Part shown: positions 27,331 to 36,058 of the stretch, in pieces
Layout: the number at the start of each line of letters is the position of its first letter
Position numbering within the stretch: position 1 is the stretch's first letter
Source of the DNA: Corynebacterium xerosis NBRC 16721 = ATCC 373
GTDB lineage: Bacteria > Actinomycetota > Actinomycetes > Mycobacteriales > Mycobacteriaceae
Assembly (NCBI RefSeq): GCF_001552415.1
Contig: NZ_BCRD01000003.1
Span: 310,001 to 374,000, forward strand
Direction of reading: 5' to 3'
Length of the DNA stretch: 64,000 bases
The notes under the pieces: model-generated
What the model was told of the DNA's origin: nothing
The model's database searches: none
What the model saw: the letters and a program-made list of their open reading frames with translations, nothing else
Translations under genes and position numbers: made by a program

Positions 27331-28425
27331 ATGGTGGCGATGGCTGAGCGACGGATCAAAAACGGCATGCGCGACGGATGGGGCCTGCGGGTCACCTCCG
27401 TGGCGATGCTCGTCGGCGCCGGACTGGCCGCCTGGTGGCAAGGGCCCATCGACGCACCCGAACCCGAACCGACCGAGCAGACCCGCGAAACCAAGGTCAA
27501 GGACGTCGACGCCGCGGCATTCACCAGCGCGCAGGTCGGCGACTGCCTGACGTGGGACATCGCCGACGACGGCGCCGTCAGCAACTTCACCGTCGTCGGA
27601 TGCGACGAAGAGCACCGCTACGAAGTCGCCGACCGCGTCGACCTCCGCAACGTCGAGGAATGGGTCGGCCAATTCGACGAAGACGCCCCCGAACCCGACC
27701 AGGACACCCTCCTGCAGCTGCGCGACTGGGTGTGCCAGGACCCCGTGCTCGAATACATGGACGGCAAACTCGACCCGATGGGCCGATTCGTGCCCGCGCC
27801 GATCCTGCCGCCCAGCAAATCGTGGGCCGACGGCGACCGCACCATGCTGTGCGGCCTGCAGCCCACCGCCCCCGACGGCACCCCGGCACAGGCGACCGGC
27901 CGCGCCGCCGAACAGGACCAGGCCAACGTCGTGCAGGTCGGCGAATGCGTGGCGCTCGACGACTCCGGCGGCCTGCAGCCCATCGACTGCGCCGAACCGC
28001 ACCTGCTCGAGGCCGTCGGGCTCGTCGACCTGCGCGCGACGTTCCCCGACCGCACCCCGACGATCGAGGAACAGAACGAGCACCTCAACCAGGCGTGCGT
28101 CGCCGCCGCCGAGGAGTACCTCGGCGGCAACGAGGCCTTGTACCAGTCGACGCTGCTGCCGTTCTGGATGACCATCTCCCCCGAGTCCTACGACGCCGGC
28201 ACGCACTCCGTGAACTGCTGGCTGATGAAGGACAACGGCTACGGCGGATTCTCGTCGCTGGCCGGGTCGGCGAAGGGCCCGTTCACCATCAACGGCGAGC
28301 CGAAGGTCGACCCGCCGCCGCGCAACCCCCTGCGCGAGGACGGTGCGCCGCAGCCGCAGCAGACCGCCCCGGGCGCGGGCGCGCCGACCGGTTCGGTGGA
28401 CGGGCAGAACGCGACGGGTTACTGA
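27331..28425 (+). CDS. Septum formation family protein (Rv3835-like)
   Basis: A 364-residue membrane-anchored protein. A short basic N-terminus is followed by one helix (VTSVAMLVGAGLAAWW, about 22-37), an acidic linker, then two similar extracytoplasmic domains. Each has paired Cys residues and a VGxC motif (QVGDCLTWD and QVGECVALD) ahead of an EHRYE or EPHLLE string, as in septum-formation domains. Exact function is unknown. The neighbours (serS on one side, a metallopeptidase on the other) match Rv3834c-Rv3836. A second ATG at 27340 is possible. Confidence 0.8.
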   Translation: MVAMAERRIKNGMRDGWGLRVTSVAMLVGAGLAAWWQGPIDAPEPEPTEQTRETKVKDVDAAAFTSAQVGDCLTWDIADDGAVSNFTVVGCDEEHRYEVADRVDLRNVEEWVGQFDEDAPEPDQDTLLQLRDWVCQDPVLEYMDGKLDPMGRFVPAPILPPSKSWADGDRTMLCGLQPTAPDGTPAQATGRAAEQDQANVVQVGECVALDDSGGLQPIDCAEPHLLEAVGLVDLRATFPDRTPTIEEQNEHLNQACVAAAEEYLGGNEALYQSTLLPFWMTISPESYDAGTHSVNCWLMKDNGYGGFSSLAGSAKGPFTINGEPKVDPPPRNPLREDGAPQPQQTAPGAGAPTGSVDGQNATGY

Positions 28426-28442
28426 GGACGGGGGCAGCGACC

Positions 28443-28787
28443 GTGATCGACGTTTCCGAGGAGCGTTTCGACGAGCTCGTCGACGAGGCGATCGACCTGA
28501 TCCCCGACGAGTTCCTGGACATGATGGGCAACGTGGTGATCCTCGTCGCCCCGCGCAACCCCGACGTGCCCACGCTGTTGGGCCTGTACGAGGGGGTGCC
28601 GCTGACCGAGCGGACCGCCGACCATTGGGGCCCGCCGGATTGCATCCACATCTACCGCGACGCCCTGTGCGACTACTGCGTGTCGGAGTCGATGCTGGTG
28701 GAGCAGATCCGCGTCACCGTGCTCCACGAGGTGGGGCACTTCTTCGGCATGGACGAGGACGACCTCGACCGGCTCGGCTACGGGTAG
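28443..28787 (+). CDS. Small zinc metallopeptidase family protein (Rv3836-like)
   Basis: A 114-residue predicted zincin of the minimal MPN/DUF1025 type. The HExxH motif is in VTVLHEVGHFFGMDEDDL near the C-terminus, with the third acidic residue after it. The N-terminus (EERFDELVDEAIDLIPDEFLDMMGNV) is typical. The GTG at 28443 starts 17 bp after the previous stop, so the pair is co-transcribed. Substrate unknown. Confidence 0.88.
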   Translation: MIDVSEERFDELVDEAIDLIPDEFLDMMGNVVILVAPRNPDVPTLLGLYEGVPLTERTADHWGPPDCIHIYRDALCDYCVSESMLVEQIRVTVLHEVGHFFGMDEDDLDRLGYG

Positions 28788-28886
28788 CCCGGGCGGGGCT
28801 CTCCCCTCACCTTCCGCCGCGCCTCCTCCCGACCCGGCCCTCGTCCCCTCCCGACTAGGCCCCCGTAGCTCCGTCCCGTCCCGTCC

Positions 28887-28986
28887 CCGCACCGTCTCCC
28901 GCCATCTCCCCGCCCCGGCGCGCCCCCTCCCCGCACCCGCACCGTCTCCCGCCATCTCGCCGCCCCGGCGCGCCCCCTCCCCGCAG
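28887..28986. repeat. 50-bp tandem duplication
   Basis: Two near-identical 50-bp units (28887-28936, 28937-28986), both starting CCGCACCGTCTCCCGCC, differ at only one or two positions. Confidence 0.85.
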
Positions 28987-29051
28987 AAAGATGTGGTGCG
29001 GACAGAAAGACGTGGTGTACCGCATCTTTCTGGCAGCCAGACATCTTTCTG
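28983..29051. repeat. Nested AGAAAGAYGT inverted repeats
   Basis: GCAGAAAGATGT (28983-28994) is complementary to ACATCTTTCTGC (29040-29051). Inside it, CAGAAAGACG and CATCTTTCTG (29002-29031) form a second, imperfect pair. No gene is seen. Confidence 0.75.
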
Positions 29052-29216
29052 CGCTGCGGACAGGGCGAGCGAGCGCAGATCCGATCGCGCGACGGCGAGC
29101 AGGCACGGTGCCAGTCGTGCGATGCCGATCGCGCGGCGCCAGTCACGCGGCATGCTTTACGACGGCCCACGTCCGCCACGATCACCGCGCCGATGGCTCA
29201 TGCTCACACAGATACC

Positions 29217-29270
29217 CGTCGAATGGACAGGTACACGTCTCTCCTGCGAGGTGTACCTGTCCATTCGACG
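29217..29270. repeat. Perfect 20-bp inverted repeat with 14-nt loop
   Basis: Arms at 29217-29236 and 29251-29270 are exactly complementary (centre part GGACAGGTACAC). It lies between convergent genes and could be a terminator, but there is no T-run. A GCTTTACGACG word is just upstream (29154). Confidence 0.85.
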
Positions 29271-29298
29271 TGTACTTGCGGATCGGGGCGGGGGAGCT

Positions 29299-29420
29299 CG
29301 GTTGAAGGGGGCCCGATAGAAGAAATCGGGGTGAGGGGAGACCGGTTGAAGTGGGCCCGACAGAAGAGATCAGGATGAGGGGAGACCGGTTGAAGGCGGC
29401 CCGGCGGATCGGGTCAGGGG
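29299..29420. repeat. 44-bp tandem repeat, 2.7 units
   Basis: Units start at 29299, 29343 and 29387 with CGGTTGAAG and share GGGCCCGA and GAGGGGAGAC. They end just before the phosphoglycerate mutase stop. With the preceding three repeats they fill the 640-bp gap between convergent genes; no coding sequence is seen there. Confidence 0.8.
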
Positions 29421-29429
29421 ACGCCCGGG

Positions 29430-30302
29430 CTATTCGGCCTCGGGCTCGTTGCTCTTCTCGCCCCAGCGCGCCAACTTCCAGGACCCCGCCTTGTCGCCGT
29501 CGCCGGCATCGACATCGCGCACCAGCTCGACGCGCGCGGCATTGGGCAGCGGATTGTCGAAGATGAACTGGCCCTCGATGTTCGCCAAATGCTGCGCGAT
29601 CAGGCGAATCGCCGCTCCGTGGCTCACGACGACGATGTTGCGGCCGCCATCGCGGGAATTAGACGAATCGAGGGCGTCCGCCGAGCCGCGCGTGGAGGCC
29701 GAGCCAGTGGCGTCCGCCGGGCCGCGCGTGGAGGCCGAATCGGAGGAGGCGTGGGCGTCGTCAAGCGGGAAAGCGGAATCCTCCGCGACCAGCGCGCGCA
29801 AAACCGGCAGGTAGCGGGCCAGGACGTCGTCGGCGGACTCGCCGCCCGGCACCTTCGCGCCGAAATCGCCGTGCAACCAGCCGTGGAAGATCTCCATGAA
29901 GCGGCGGTGGGCGTCGAAGTCGCTGCGGCCCTCGATTTCGCCGGCCTGGACCTCGTGCAACCCGGCCTCGTGGCGCAGGCGCACGCCCGGCCCGACCAGA
30001 TGATGCAGCCCCGCCACCGCTCCGGCACCGGTCTGGCGGGCGCGCAGCGCATGGGAGGTCACGATCTCCGTCATCCGCTCCCGCGACGGCAACAGCACCC
30101 GCCCCAGCCGCCGGGCCTGGATGATTCCCTGATCCGTCAGCGGCGCACCCGGCAACGCGGTGTCCAGGATCCGCGCGATGTTCGCGTGGGTCTGGCCGTG
30201 GCGGATGAGGATCAGCCGATCCTCGCCGCGGTGGGCGCGGCCCACCGACTCCTCCAGCGAATGGTCCTCGCCTGCGGCGAAGTTGCCGTCGAACATGGTC
30301 AT
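29430..30302 (-). CDS. Histidine phosphatase family protein (phosphoglycerate mutase-like)
   Basis: A 290-residue member of the RHG phosphatase family. The catalytic RHGQTHAN is near residue 34, and a second His is in VVVSHGAAIRL near 230. It corresponds in position to Rv3837c (gpm2); whether it acts on phosphoglycerate is unknown. An Ala/Ser-rich insert before the second His contains a near-duplicate 12-residue unit (STRGPADATGSA / STRGSADALDSS). The ATG at 30302 overlaps the pheA stop as ATGA, so the two genes are translationally coupled. One GCTTGACGACG word (29756) encodes PLDDAH. Confidence 0.85.
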   Translation of the reverse strand: MTMFDGNFAAGEDHSLEESVGRAHRGEDRLILIRHGQTHANIARILDTALPGAPLTDQGIIQARRLGRVLLPSRERMTEIVTSHALRARQTGAGAVAGLHHLVGPGVRLRHEAGLHEVQAGEIEGRSDFDAHRRFMEIFHGWLHGDFGAKVPGGESADDVLARYLPVLRALVAEDSAFPLDDAHASSDSASTRGPADATGSASTRGSADALDSSNSRDGGRNIVVVSHGAAIRLIAQHLANIEGQFIFDNPLPNAARVELVRDVDAGDGDKAGSWKLARWGEKSNEPEAE

Positions 30303-31234
30303 CGTCGCTTCCCTTCCTTCAGCTCGGCCACCCAGTTCAGCGCGTCGGTGACGTCCGGCGGCCCGGCGTCGATGGTCACCGACCCCGGCGTCGCGGGCCA
30401 CGACCCGAGGAACCGCAGGTCCGCGGCCCGCAGGTGCAACGCCGCCAGCGCCGACGACACCGCAGGGTCGTCGATGTGCCCGGCGACGTCGATGTGGAAC
30501 CGGTAGGCGCCCATCGATTCGCGCGTCGGCCGCGACTCGATGCGGGTGAGGTTGATGTCGCGCACGGCGAACTCGTTCATCGAGCGCATCAGCGTGCCCG
30601 GCTCGTTGCGCAGGGTGAAGGAGACGCTGGTGCGATCGACGCCGGTGCGCGGCGTCGGGGTGCCCGGCCGCCCGACCAGCACGAACCGGGTGCGCGCGCC
30701 GCGGACGTCGGCGACGCCCTCCGCGATCGCCTCGAGCCCCAGCAGCTCACCGGCCCGCGCGGGCGCGGCGCACGCGTCATGCACGCCGTCGGCGACCAAG
30801 TGCGCGGCCGCCGCGTTCGACGTCGCCGAGTGGAAGTCCACCCCGGGCAGGTTCGCGTCGACCCACTGCTTGACCTGCGGATACGCGACGGGATGCGTGG
30901 TAAAGCTGCGCACCGACGCCGGATCCGTGCCCGGCCGCACCAGGATCGAGAACTCCACGCCGATCTCGGCCTCGCGGTAGATCTGCAGCTCGGGGCCCAT
31001 GGTCAGCGCGTCGAACGTCGGCGTCACCGGCCCGTCGACGCTGTTTTCGATGGCCACGCACGCGAAGTCGGCCTCGCCCTTGCGCACCGCGGCCAGTGCC
31101 GCGCCGGGGCTGTCGACGGGCACGGTCTCCACGGCTTCCGCGCCGGCGGGGTCGATCTCGCCGCGGCGGGCCATGGCCAGCAGGGCCGCTTCGGTGAACG
31201 TTCCGGCGGGGCCCAGGTAGGTCACGGTGGTCAT
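30299..31234 (-). CDS. pheA: Prephenate dehydratase
   Basis: Converts prephenate to phenylpyruvate in phenylalanine synthesis. The 311-residue protein has the catalytic domain ([13 protein letters not shown] at the N-terminus, [27 protein letters not shown], and the active-site Thr in [10 protein letters not shown]) and a C-terminal ACT domain with the [14 protein letters not shown] phenylalanine-binding string. The length and domains fit a monofunctional P-protein without chorismate mutase. The start is ATG 31234. It is followed directly by the phosphoglycerate mutase-like gene, as in Mycobacterium. Confidence 0.95.
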   Translation of the reverse strand: MTTVTYLGPAGTFTEAALLAMARRGEIDPAGAEAVETVPVDSPGAALAAVRKGEADFACVAIENSVDGPVTPTFDALTMGPELQIYREAEIGVEFSILVRPGTDPASVRSFTTHPVAYPQVKQWVDANLPGVDFHSATSNAAAAHLVADGVHDACAAPARAGELLGLEAIAEGVADVRGARTRFVLVGRPGTPTPRTGVDRTSVSFTLRNEPGTLMRSMNEFAVRDINLTRIESRPTRESMGAYRFHIDVAGHIDDPAVSSALAALHLRAADLRFLGSWPATPGSVTIDAGPPDVTDALNWVAELKEGKRR

Positions 31235-31271
31235 GCCCACCAGCCTAAGTGTCCGGATAGACTTTTGCGCC

Positions 31272-32768
31272 ATGACCTCGCAACGCCCCGTCCGCAGCGC
31301 CGGTTCGATCGTCGCCGCCGTCGCGGCCCGGGAGGCGTCGGCCGCCGAGGTCGCGGCGGCGGCGGTCGACGCGTTGGCGGGCCGCCCGGAGGACACGGGC
31401 GTGGCCACGTTGACGCCCGGTCTCGCGGAGTCCTCGGCCGCAGACGTCGACCGCGGGTTGGCGGGTTCTTCCGCGCCGCACGCTGCCGGGCCTTTTTCGC
31501 TTGACGACGCCCGCCTCCTCACCGGTTTGCCCGTCGCCGTGAAGGATCTGTACACGATCAATGGGGTGACCTGCACGTTCGGTTCGTCGCGGTTGGCGCG
31601 GGTGGCCGACCACACCGCCGATCCCGTCGCCCGCCTGCTCGCGCGCGGGGCGACGATTCCGGCCACGACCGCGACATCGGAGATGGGCGCCACCGCCTAC
31701 ACGGAGCCGACGGGCCTGCCCGCGCCGGACAATCCGCTGCGCCCCGGCCGCACGCCGGGCGGTTCGTCGGGTGGTTCGGCGGTGGCGGTGGCGTCGGGGG
31801 CGGTGGCGGCGGCGCTGGGCTCCGACGGCGGCGGTTCGATCCGCGTGCCGGCTGCGGCGTGCGGGCTCGTCGGCCTCAAGCCGGCCCATGACATCCGCGG
31901 GGGTCGGCTGGCGACGCCGGGTTTTCTCACGCGTTCGCTTGACGACGCCGCCCTCCTCGCCGACCTGCCCTCCCCGTCGGGCATGCCGGGGGCGTCGGGC
32001 GGGGCGGGCAAGCCGGGGAAGCCGGGTTCGCCGCATGCCACGGAGGCGCCCGCGCCCGCCCGGCGGCTGCGCGTCGGGGTGACGGTGCGGCCGTTCCATG
32101 CGGAGGTGGGCGTCGCAAAGCACTGGCGGGAGTCTGCACTGGCCGCCGCCGATCGCCTTGCCGACGCCGGGCACGAGGTCGTCGAGGTGCCCTCGCCGTA
32201 CGCCCCCGAGGGGCCGGACATTTTCCACACGTTCACCGAGGTCATGGCGTATTTCGCGTCGCGGCTGCCCGACGACGACTTCTCCCCCATGGTCCGCTGG
32301 GTCCGCGAGCGCGGCACCGCCGTGACCGACGAGGCCGCCGCCGGGCACCACCGCACGCGCCTGGGGCTGGCCGACGCCGTCCGCGCACGCTGGGACGTCG
32401 ACGCGGTGATCACGCCGACCCTGGCTTTCGACCCGCCGCCGATCGGCCACTTCGCGAGCATGGCGCCGGAGCGCAACTTCCTGGCGCAGACCGAGTGGAC
32501 GCCGTGGCTGTCGCTGTGGAACCTCACCGGCTGGGCGGGGCTGTCGCTGCCCTTCGGCGGCGCGGGCGCGTCGGTGCACCTCGGGGCGGTGCGGTGCGGC
32601 GAGTCCGAGTTGCTGGCGCTCGCCGCCGACCTCGTCGACCCGTTGGCCGATCTCCACGCGGACCTCCACGACGGTCTCCACACCGATCTCCATGGCGATC
32701 TCCACGACGATGTCCACGGCCATGTCCACGCGGCCGGCCGCCACGAAGCTTCCGGGGTGAAAAAGTGA
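31272..32768 (+). CDS. Amidase signature family protein with histidine-rich C-terminal tail
   Basis: A 498-residue hydrolase. The Ser-cisSer-Lys triad is visible: Lys in LPVAVKDLY, cis-Ser in [10 protein letters not shown] and nucleophile in [12 protein letters not shown]. Family members cleave carboxamides; the substrate is unknown. The last 45 residues have a repeated D-L-H / D-V-H pattern with about nine His residues, underlain by GAYCTCCACG DNA repeats, followed by a basic end. Three dispersed GCTTNRCGACG words (31499, 31937, 32111) fall in this gene, the densest patch in the window. It overlaps the next gene as GTGA, forming one transcript. Confidence 0.88.
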   Translation: MTSQRPVRSAGSIVAAVAAREASAAEVAAAAVDALAGRPEDTGVATLTPGLAESSAADVDRGLAGSSAPHAAGPFSLDDARLLTGLPVAVKDLYTINGVTCTFGSSRLARVADHTADPVARLLARGATIPATTATSEMGATAYTEPTGLPAPDNPLRPGRTPGGSSGGSAVAVASGAVAAALGSDGGGSIRVPAAACGLVGLKPAHDIRGGRLATPGFLTRSLDDAALLADLPSPSGMPGASGGAGKPGKPGSPHATEAPAPARRLRVGVTVRPFHAEVGVAKHWRESALAAADRLADAGHEVVEVPSPYAPEGPDIFHTFTEVMAYFASRLPDDDFSPMVRWVRERGTAVTDEAAAGHHRTRLGLADAVRARWDVDAVITPTLAFDPPPIGHFASMAPERNFLAQTEWTPWLSLWNLTGWAGLSLPFGGAGASVHLGAVRCGESELLALAADLVDPLADLHADLHDGLHTDLHGDLHDDVHGHVHAAGRHEASGVKK

Positions 32769-33559
32769 CGTCGGCGTCGTCAAGCAATCTCCGCACGCCG
32801 AGCGCGCGCCGCCTCAAGGCGGAAATCGTGGTGGTGCTGCTGGTGACGTTCGGCACCTCGGCGCTCAACGCGATCGTGCGGCTGATCGGCGCGCTGGCGG
32901 AGGGCAGCCTGCGCGATCAGCCGGTGTCGCTCAACGACGCCCTGTCCGACGACCCGTGGCTCAACGGCGCCCTGCACCTGATCCGCATCGCCGGGCTGCT
33001 CGCGTGGGGCGGCCTGGTCTGGTACCTGCTGCGCGCCGACGGCATCCGCGGCATGCCCGGCCGCATGCGCGGCGCCGATTGGGCGTGGGGCGCGGGGCTC
33101 GCGGCGCTGATCGGCATCCCCGGGCTGGGGTTGTACGTCGTCGGGATCGTCGCGGGTTTCGGCCGGCCGATCGATCCGGCGGCGATGGGCGTCACGGCGA
33201 TCACCGTCGTGCCGCTGCTCGGCTGGGCGGCGGCGAATGCGGTGGCGGAGGAGCTGGTCGTCGTCGGCTGGTTGGTGACGCGCCTGCGGCAGCTGCGGGC
33301 CGGATCGCTTGACGACGCCGCCCTGACCTGCCGCACCGTCGCCGTCATCATCGCCGCGTCGGCGTTGCTGCGCGGCGCCTACCACCTGTACCAGGGCGTC
33401 GGCGCGGGGTTCGGCAACATCGCCATGGGCGTCATCTTCGCCGCGTGGTTCCTGCGCACGGGGCGGGTGTGGCCGCTGGTCATCGCGCATTTCCTCATCG
33501 ATGCCGTGGCCTTCACCGGCTATCCGCTGGTGGCGCCGTGGCTGGAGTCGCTGGCCTGA
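32765..33559 (+). CDS. CPBP family intramembrane metalloprotease
   Basis: A 264-residue membrane protein with about seven helices and the CPBP (Abi) motifs: EE in [13 protein letters not shown], the RxxxH-like string in [11 protein letters not shown], and the His/Asp of IAHFLIDA. Family members process CAAX-type or bacteriocin-related substrates; the role here is unknown. The GTG start overlaps the amidase stop. Two GCTTNRCGACG words lie in it, one just after the start (32775) and one encoding SLDDA (33307). Confidence 0.88.
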   Translation: MTSASSSNLRTPSARRLKAEIVVVLLVTFGTSALNAIVRLIGALAEGSLRDQPVSLNDALSDDPWLNGALHLIRIAGLLAWGGLVWYLLRADGIRGMPGRMRGADWAWGAGLAALIGIPGLGLYVVGIVAGFGRPIDPAAMGVTAITVVPLLGWAAANAVAEELVVVGWLVTRLRQLRAGSLDDAALTCRTVAVIIAASALLRGAYHLYQGVGAGFGNIAMGVIFAAWFLRTGRVWPLVIAHFLIDAVAFTGYPLVAPWLESLA

Positions 33560-33572
33560 TCCCGGGAACGCG

Positions 33573-33607
33573 AAAGCCCGGCCCCATCACGACGGGGGCC
33601 GGGCTTC
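33573..33607. terminator. Bidirectional terminator between CPBP and M23 genes
   Basis: AAGCCCGGCCCC (33574-33585) and GGGGCCGGGCTT (33595-33606) form a perfect 12-bp stem with a 9-nt loop, 15 bp after the CPBP stop. Confidence 0.85.
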
Positions 33608-33715
33608 GATGTGCTGCGGTGATCCGGTGGATCCGAGGGTTCCGGACGAACCCACGGGTCCGGAGCGACCGGGGCTACCGGCGGCGCCGTTGGCGGCCGG
33701 CCGGAGAGCGGCTCT

Positions 33716-34306
33716 TTAGAAGTAGATGCCGCGCTCGTTGAACCACGGCACCGGGTCCACCGGGGTGGAGCCGTCGGGGTGGATCTCGAAGTGCAGGTGG
33801 GAACCGGTGGAGTGGCCGCGGTTGCCCATGCCGGCGATGTACTCGCCCGCGCGGACGGTCTGGCCGACGGCGACGGACAGCGTCTCCATGTGGCCGTAGA
33901 CGGAGACGGAGCCGTCGTTGTGGCGGATGCGGATCCAGTTGCCGTAACCGGAAGCCGGGCCGGAGTCGATGACGGTGCCGCCCAGGACGGCGTAGATCGG
34001 CGTGCCGACGCCGTTGGCGATGTCGATGCCGTTGTGGTGCGTGCCCCAGCGCGGGCCGTAGCCGGAGGTGAACTCGCCCGAGGCCGGGCGCGCGGTGGAC
34101 TGGGTCGGGGCGACGGCCTGGCCGGCGCCCTGGAACGCGCCGCCGAGGACGTCCTCGGCGATGGAGGCGAAGCCCGGCGCCGGGGCGGCGGTGGCGGTGC
34201 CCGCGCCGGCGGTGGTGGCGATGCCCGCGAAGGCGGCGACCATCGCGACGTTGCGCTTGGCGATCTTCAGGGAGCTGGTCTTGCGGTGACGTCCGGTGTA
34301 ACCCAT
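33716..34306 (-). CDS. Secreted M23 family metallopeptidase
   Basis: A 196-residue exported LytM/M23 protein, probably a peptidoglycan endopeptidase or an activator. The signal peptide covers about 1-41 (AMVAAFAGIATTAGAGTATAA). The Zn ligands are in HHNGIDIA (HxxxD) and HLHFEIH (HxH), both intact. The length is short for the family and there are no added binding domains. The ATG at 34306 follows the regulatory element at 34351. Convergent with the CPBP gene through the terminator at 33573. Confidence 0.93.
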   Translation of the reverse strand: MGYTGRHRKTSSLKIAKRNVAMVAAFAGIATTAGAGTATAAPAPGFASIAEDVLGGAFQGAGQAVAPTQSTARPASGEFTSGYGPRWGTHHNGIDIANGVGTPIYAVLGGTVIDSGPASGYGNWIRIRHNDGSVSVYGHMETLSVAVGQTVRAGEYIAGMGNRGHSTGSHLHFEIHPDGSTPVDPVPWFNERGIYF

Positions 34307-34350
34307 GGGCCGACTTTCTGATCGTGGAGACGGTGTCGTGATGGCCGGTT

Positions 34351-34372
34351 CGTAACCGGCCCGTTATTAAGT
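34351..34372 (-). promoter_or_regulatory. TAACGG element upstream of the M23 gene
   Basis: On the minus strand it reads AATAACGGGCCGGTTACG, nearly the same as the element upstream of fadD32, and sits about 45-65 bp before the start. A further pair of ATAACG words 11 bp apart is at 34550-34567 on the plus strand. The rest of the 34307-34625 gap shows no gene. Confidence 0.4.
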
Positions 34373-34625
34373 CGTGATCAGACTAAGGATGGGCCCAGAT
34401 GAAGTCCAACCATTGCCGAAACCGGCGAAAAGTCGACTACCCCCGGAAAAATCCGTTCGCCGCAAAAGCCAACTGCGACAAGGCAAAACGCCGTTCAATA
34501 ACGGAACGGTCACACCCCCCCGGATAAACGGTGATCATCCGGGCCGATTCATAACGGCGCGATAACGAACCTGATCCCGCAGGTCGCGACACCCGACACA
34601 CCAGTCACACGCGCCCCAGCAGCCC

Positions 34626-35993
34626 CTATTGTCGGCGTATCTTCCCCACCATCCGGCGCCCGGCGCGCCTCCCCAGCACGGCGGCGGCGACCATCCCCTC
34701 CACGACGGGGCTCAGCGGATAGACCTCTTCGACGGTGGCTGCCTTGCGCGCGCGGTTGCGTTCCACGTCGCCGTCGTCCATTCCGGGCCCGGACGCGGAC
34801 GCCGGGGCGTCGTCAAGCGACGCGACCGGCCAGCCACTGCCCGCGGCGACCACCGACCCGTGCTTGACGGAGTAATAGGAATGGACGTGCACATCGAGCG
34901 CGACGCCGGACGCACCGCGCACCGCGGCGATGAGATGCGGATGGAAGCGCGTGGTCAGCCACCGCTGCCCGGCGCGCGCGGGCAACCCGCGATCCCACAG
35001 CTCGGCGAAACGCACGACGTGCGCGCCATCGGCGAGGTCCGGGGCGCGGTGCGCGATCTCGCGCCACACCAGCTGGTCGACGGCCGGGATCGCCTCGACC
35101 ACCGCGATATCCGTCCCGGCCACGCGGCGACCGTCGACGTCCCAGCGGCGCAGCACGGCAATCACCGCGTCGGCGAGACGGCCGACGGGATCGGCGGGGG
35201 CCAGCAGATCCGCCTGCAGGCACAGCACGATGGGACGATCGGACCCGGCCGTCCCCTCTCCATAGCCCAGCCCGTTGTCCTCCAGGTCCCCGGAGCCGAG
35301 CACCACCCACGCGTCATCACCGGAACAGGTCACTCGGGTTGCGGAATTGGGGGCGGCGTCCCCTTCCGCCGCACCCACCGCGGCGCGGGCGATGGCCGCC
35401 GACGGCTCATCCCGCACGTCGATGACGTCGAAACGGGGCCAGATGCGGGACATCGTCTCGTCGTAAAGTCCCGCCGGCGCCAAACCCATCCCCGTGGCCG
35501 CCAGCCGCACCGCCGCCCGGCCTCCCCGCTCCCGCCGCGACTGCTCCGCCACCGCCGACGCCGCGGCCACCACCACGGACTTGTCCGGCCAGATGTCGTT
35601 GATCCACCCGCCGCCCAGCGCATGAATGGTCGACGCGCGCCGCAGCAGGCCGAGCCCCGCCTCCAGTCGCGGGGCGACGTCATCGAGTACGTCCCTATCG
35701 GTGGCCGCCGCCTCCGCCCGGCGCGCGACCTCCACCCAATGGCGGTCCCCCTCGGGAATCCCGTCGCGGGCGGCCTCGGCGAGACGGAACAGCGTGTCCG
35801 TTACGGTCAACCGCGGATGCAGGTCCGCGTGCAGCACGGCGGCGAGACCCGGGTTCGGGCAATCGAGCACCACGCGTGACCGGGGCCGCCGGCGTGCGAG
35901 GGTGCGCAGCCAAGCGGCGGCGATGTACTCGTCGCCGAAATTCGGGTGGCCCGCCGGCGCAACGAGGTAGATGACGTCGTCGTGGGCGCTCAT
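34626..35993 (-). CDS. Polysaccharide pyruvyl transferase family protein
   Basis: A 455-residue enzyme with the family layout: N-terminal VAPAGHPNFGDEYIAAAWLRTL, a GGGWIND string near 140, and the C-terminal TRFHPHLIAA with VHSYYSVKHGS. Members add pyruvate ketals to sugars of surface polysaccharides or teichoic acids; the acceptor here is unknown. The ATG at 35993 (MSAHDD) gives the usual N-terminus. The GCTTGACGACG word at 34808 encodes SLDDA. Confidence 0.82.
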   Translation of the reverse strand: MSAHDDVIYLVAPAGHPNFGDEYIAAAWLRTLARRRPRSRVVLDCPNPGLAAVLHADLHPRLTVTDTLFRLAEAARDGIPEGDRHWVEVARRAEAAATDRDVLDDVAPRLEAGLGLLRRASTIHALGGGWINDIWPDKSVVVAAASAVAEQSRRERGGRAAVRLAATGMGLAPAGLYDETMSRIWPRFDVIDVRDEPSAAIARAAVGAAEGDAAPNSATRVTCSGDDAWVVLGSGDLEDNGLGYGEGTAGSDRPIVLCLQADLLAPADPVGRLADAVIAVLRRWDVDGRRVAGTDIAVVEAIPAVDQLVWREIAHRAPDLADGAHVVRFAELWDRGLPARAGQRWLTTRFHPHLIAAVRGASGVALDVHVHSYYSVKHGSVVAAGSGWPVASLDDAPASASGPGMDDGDVERNRARKAATVEEVYPLSPVVEGMVAAAVLGRRAGRRMVGKIRRQ

Positions 35994-36058
35994 GCCACCA
36001 AGATACGTGCACGAAGAGTGCACCGGGCCCGGAGTTGCCCCCACCGGCGCCGCCACCT

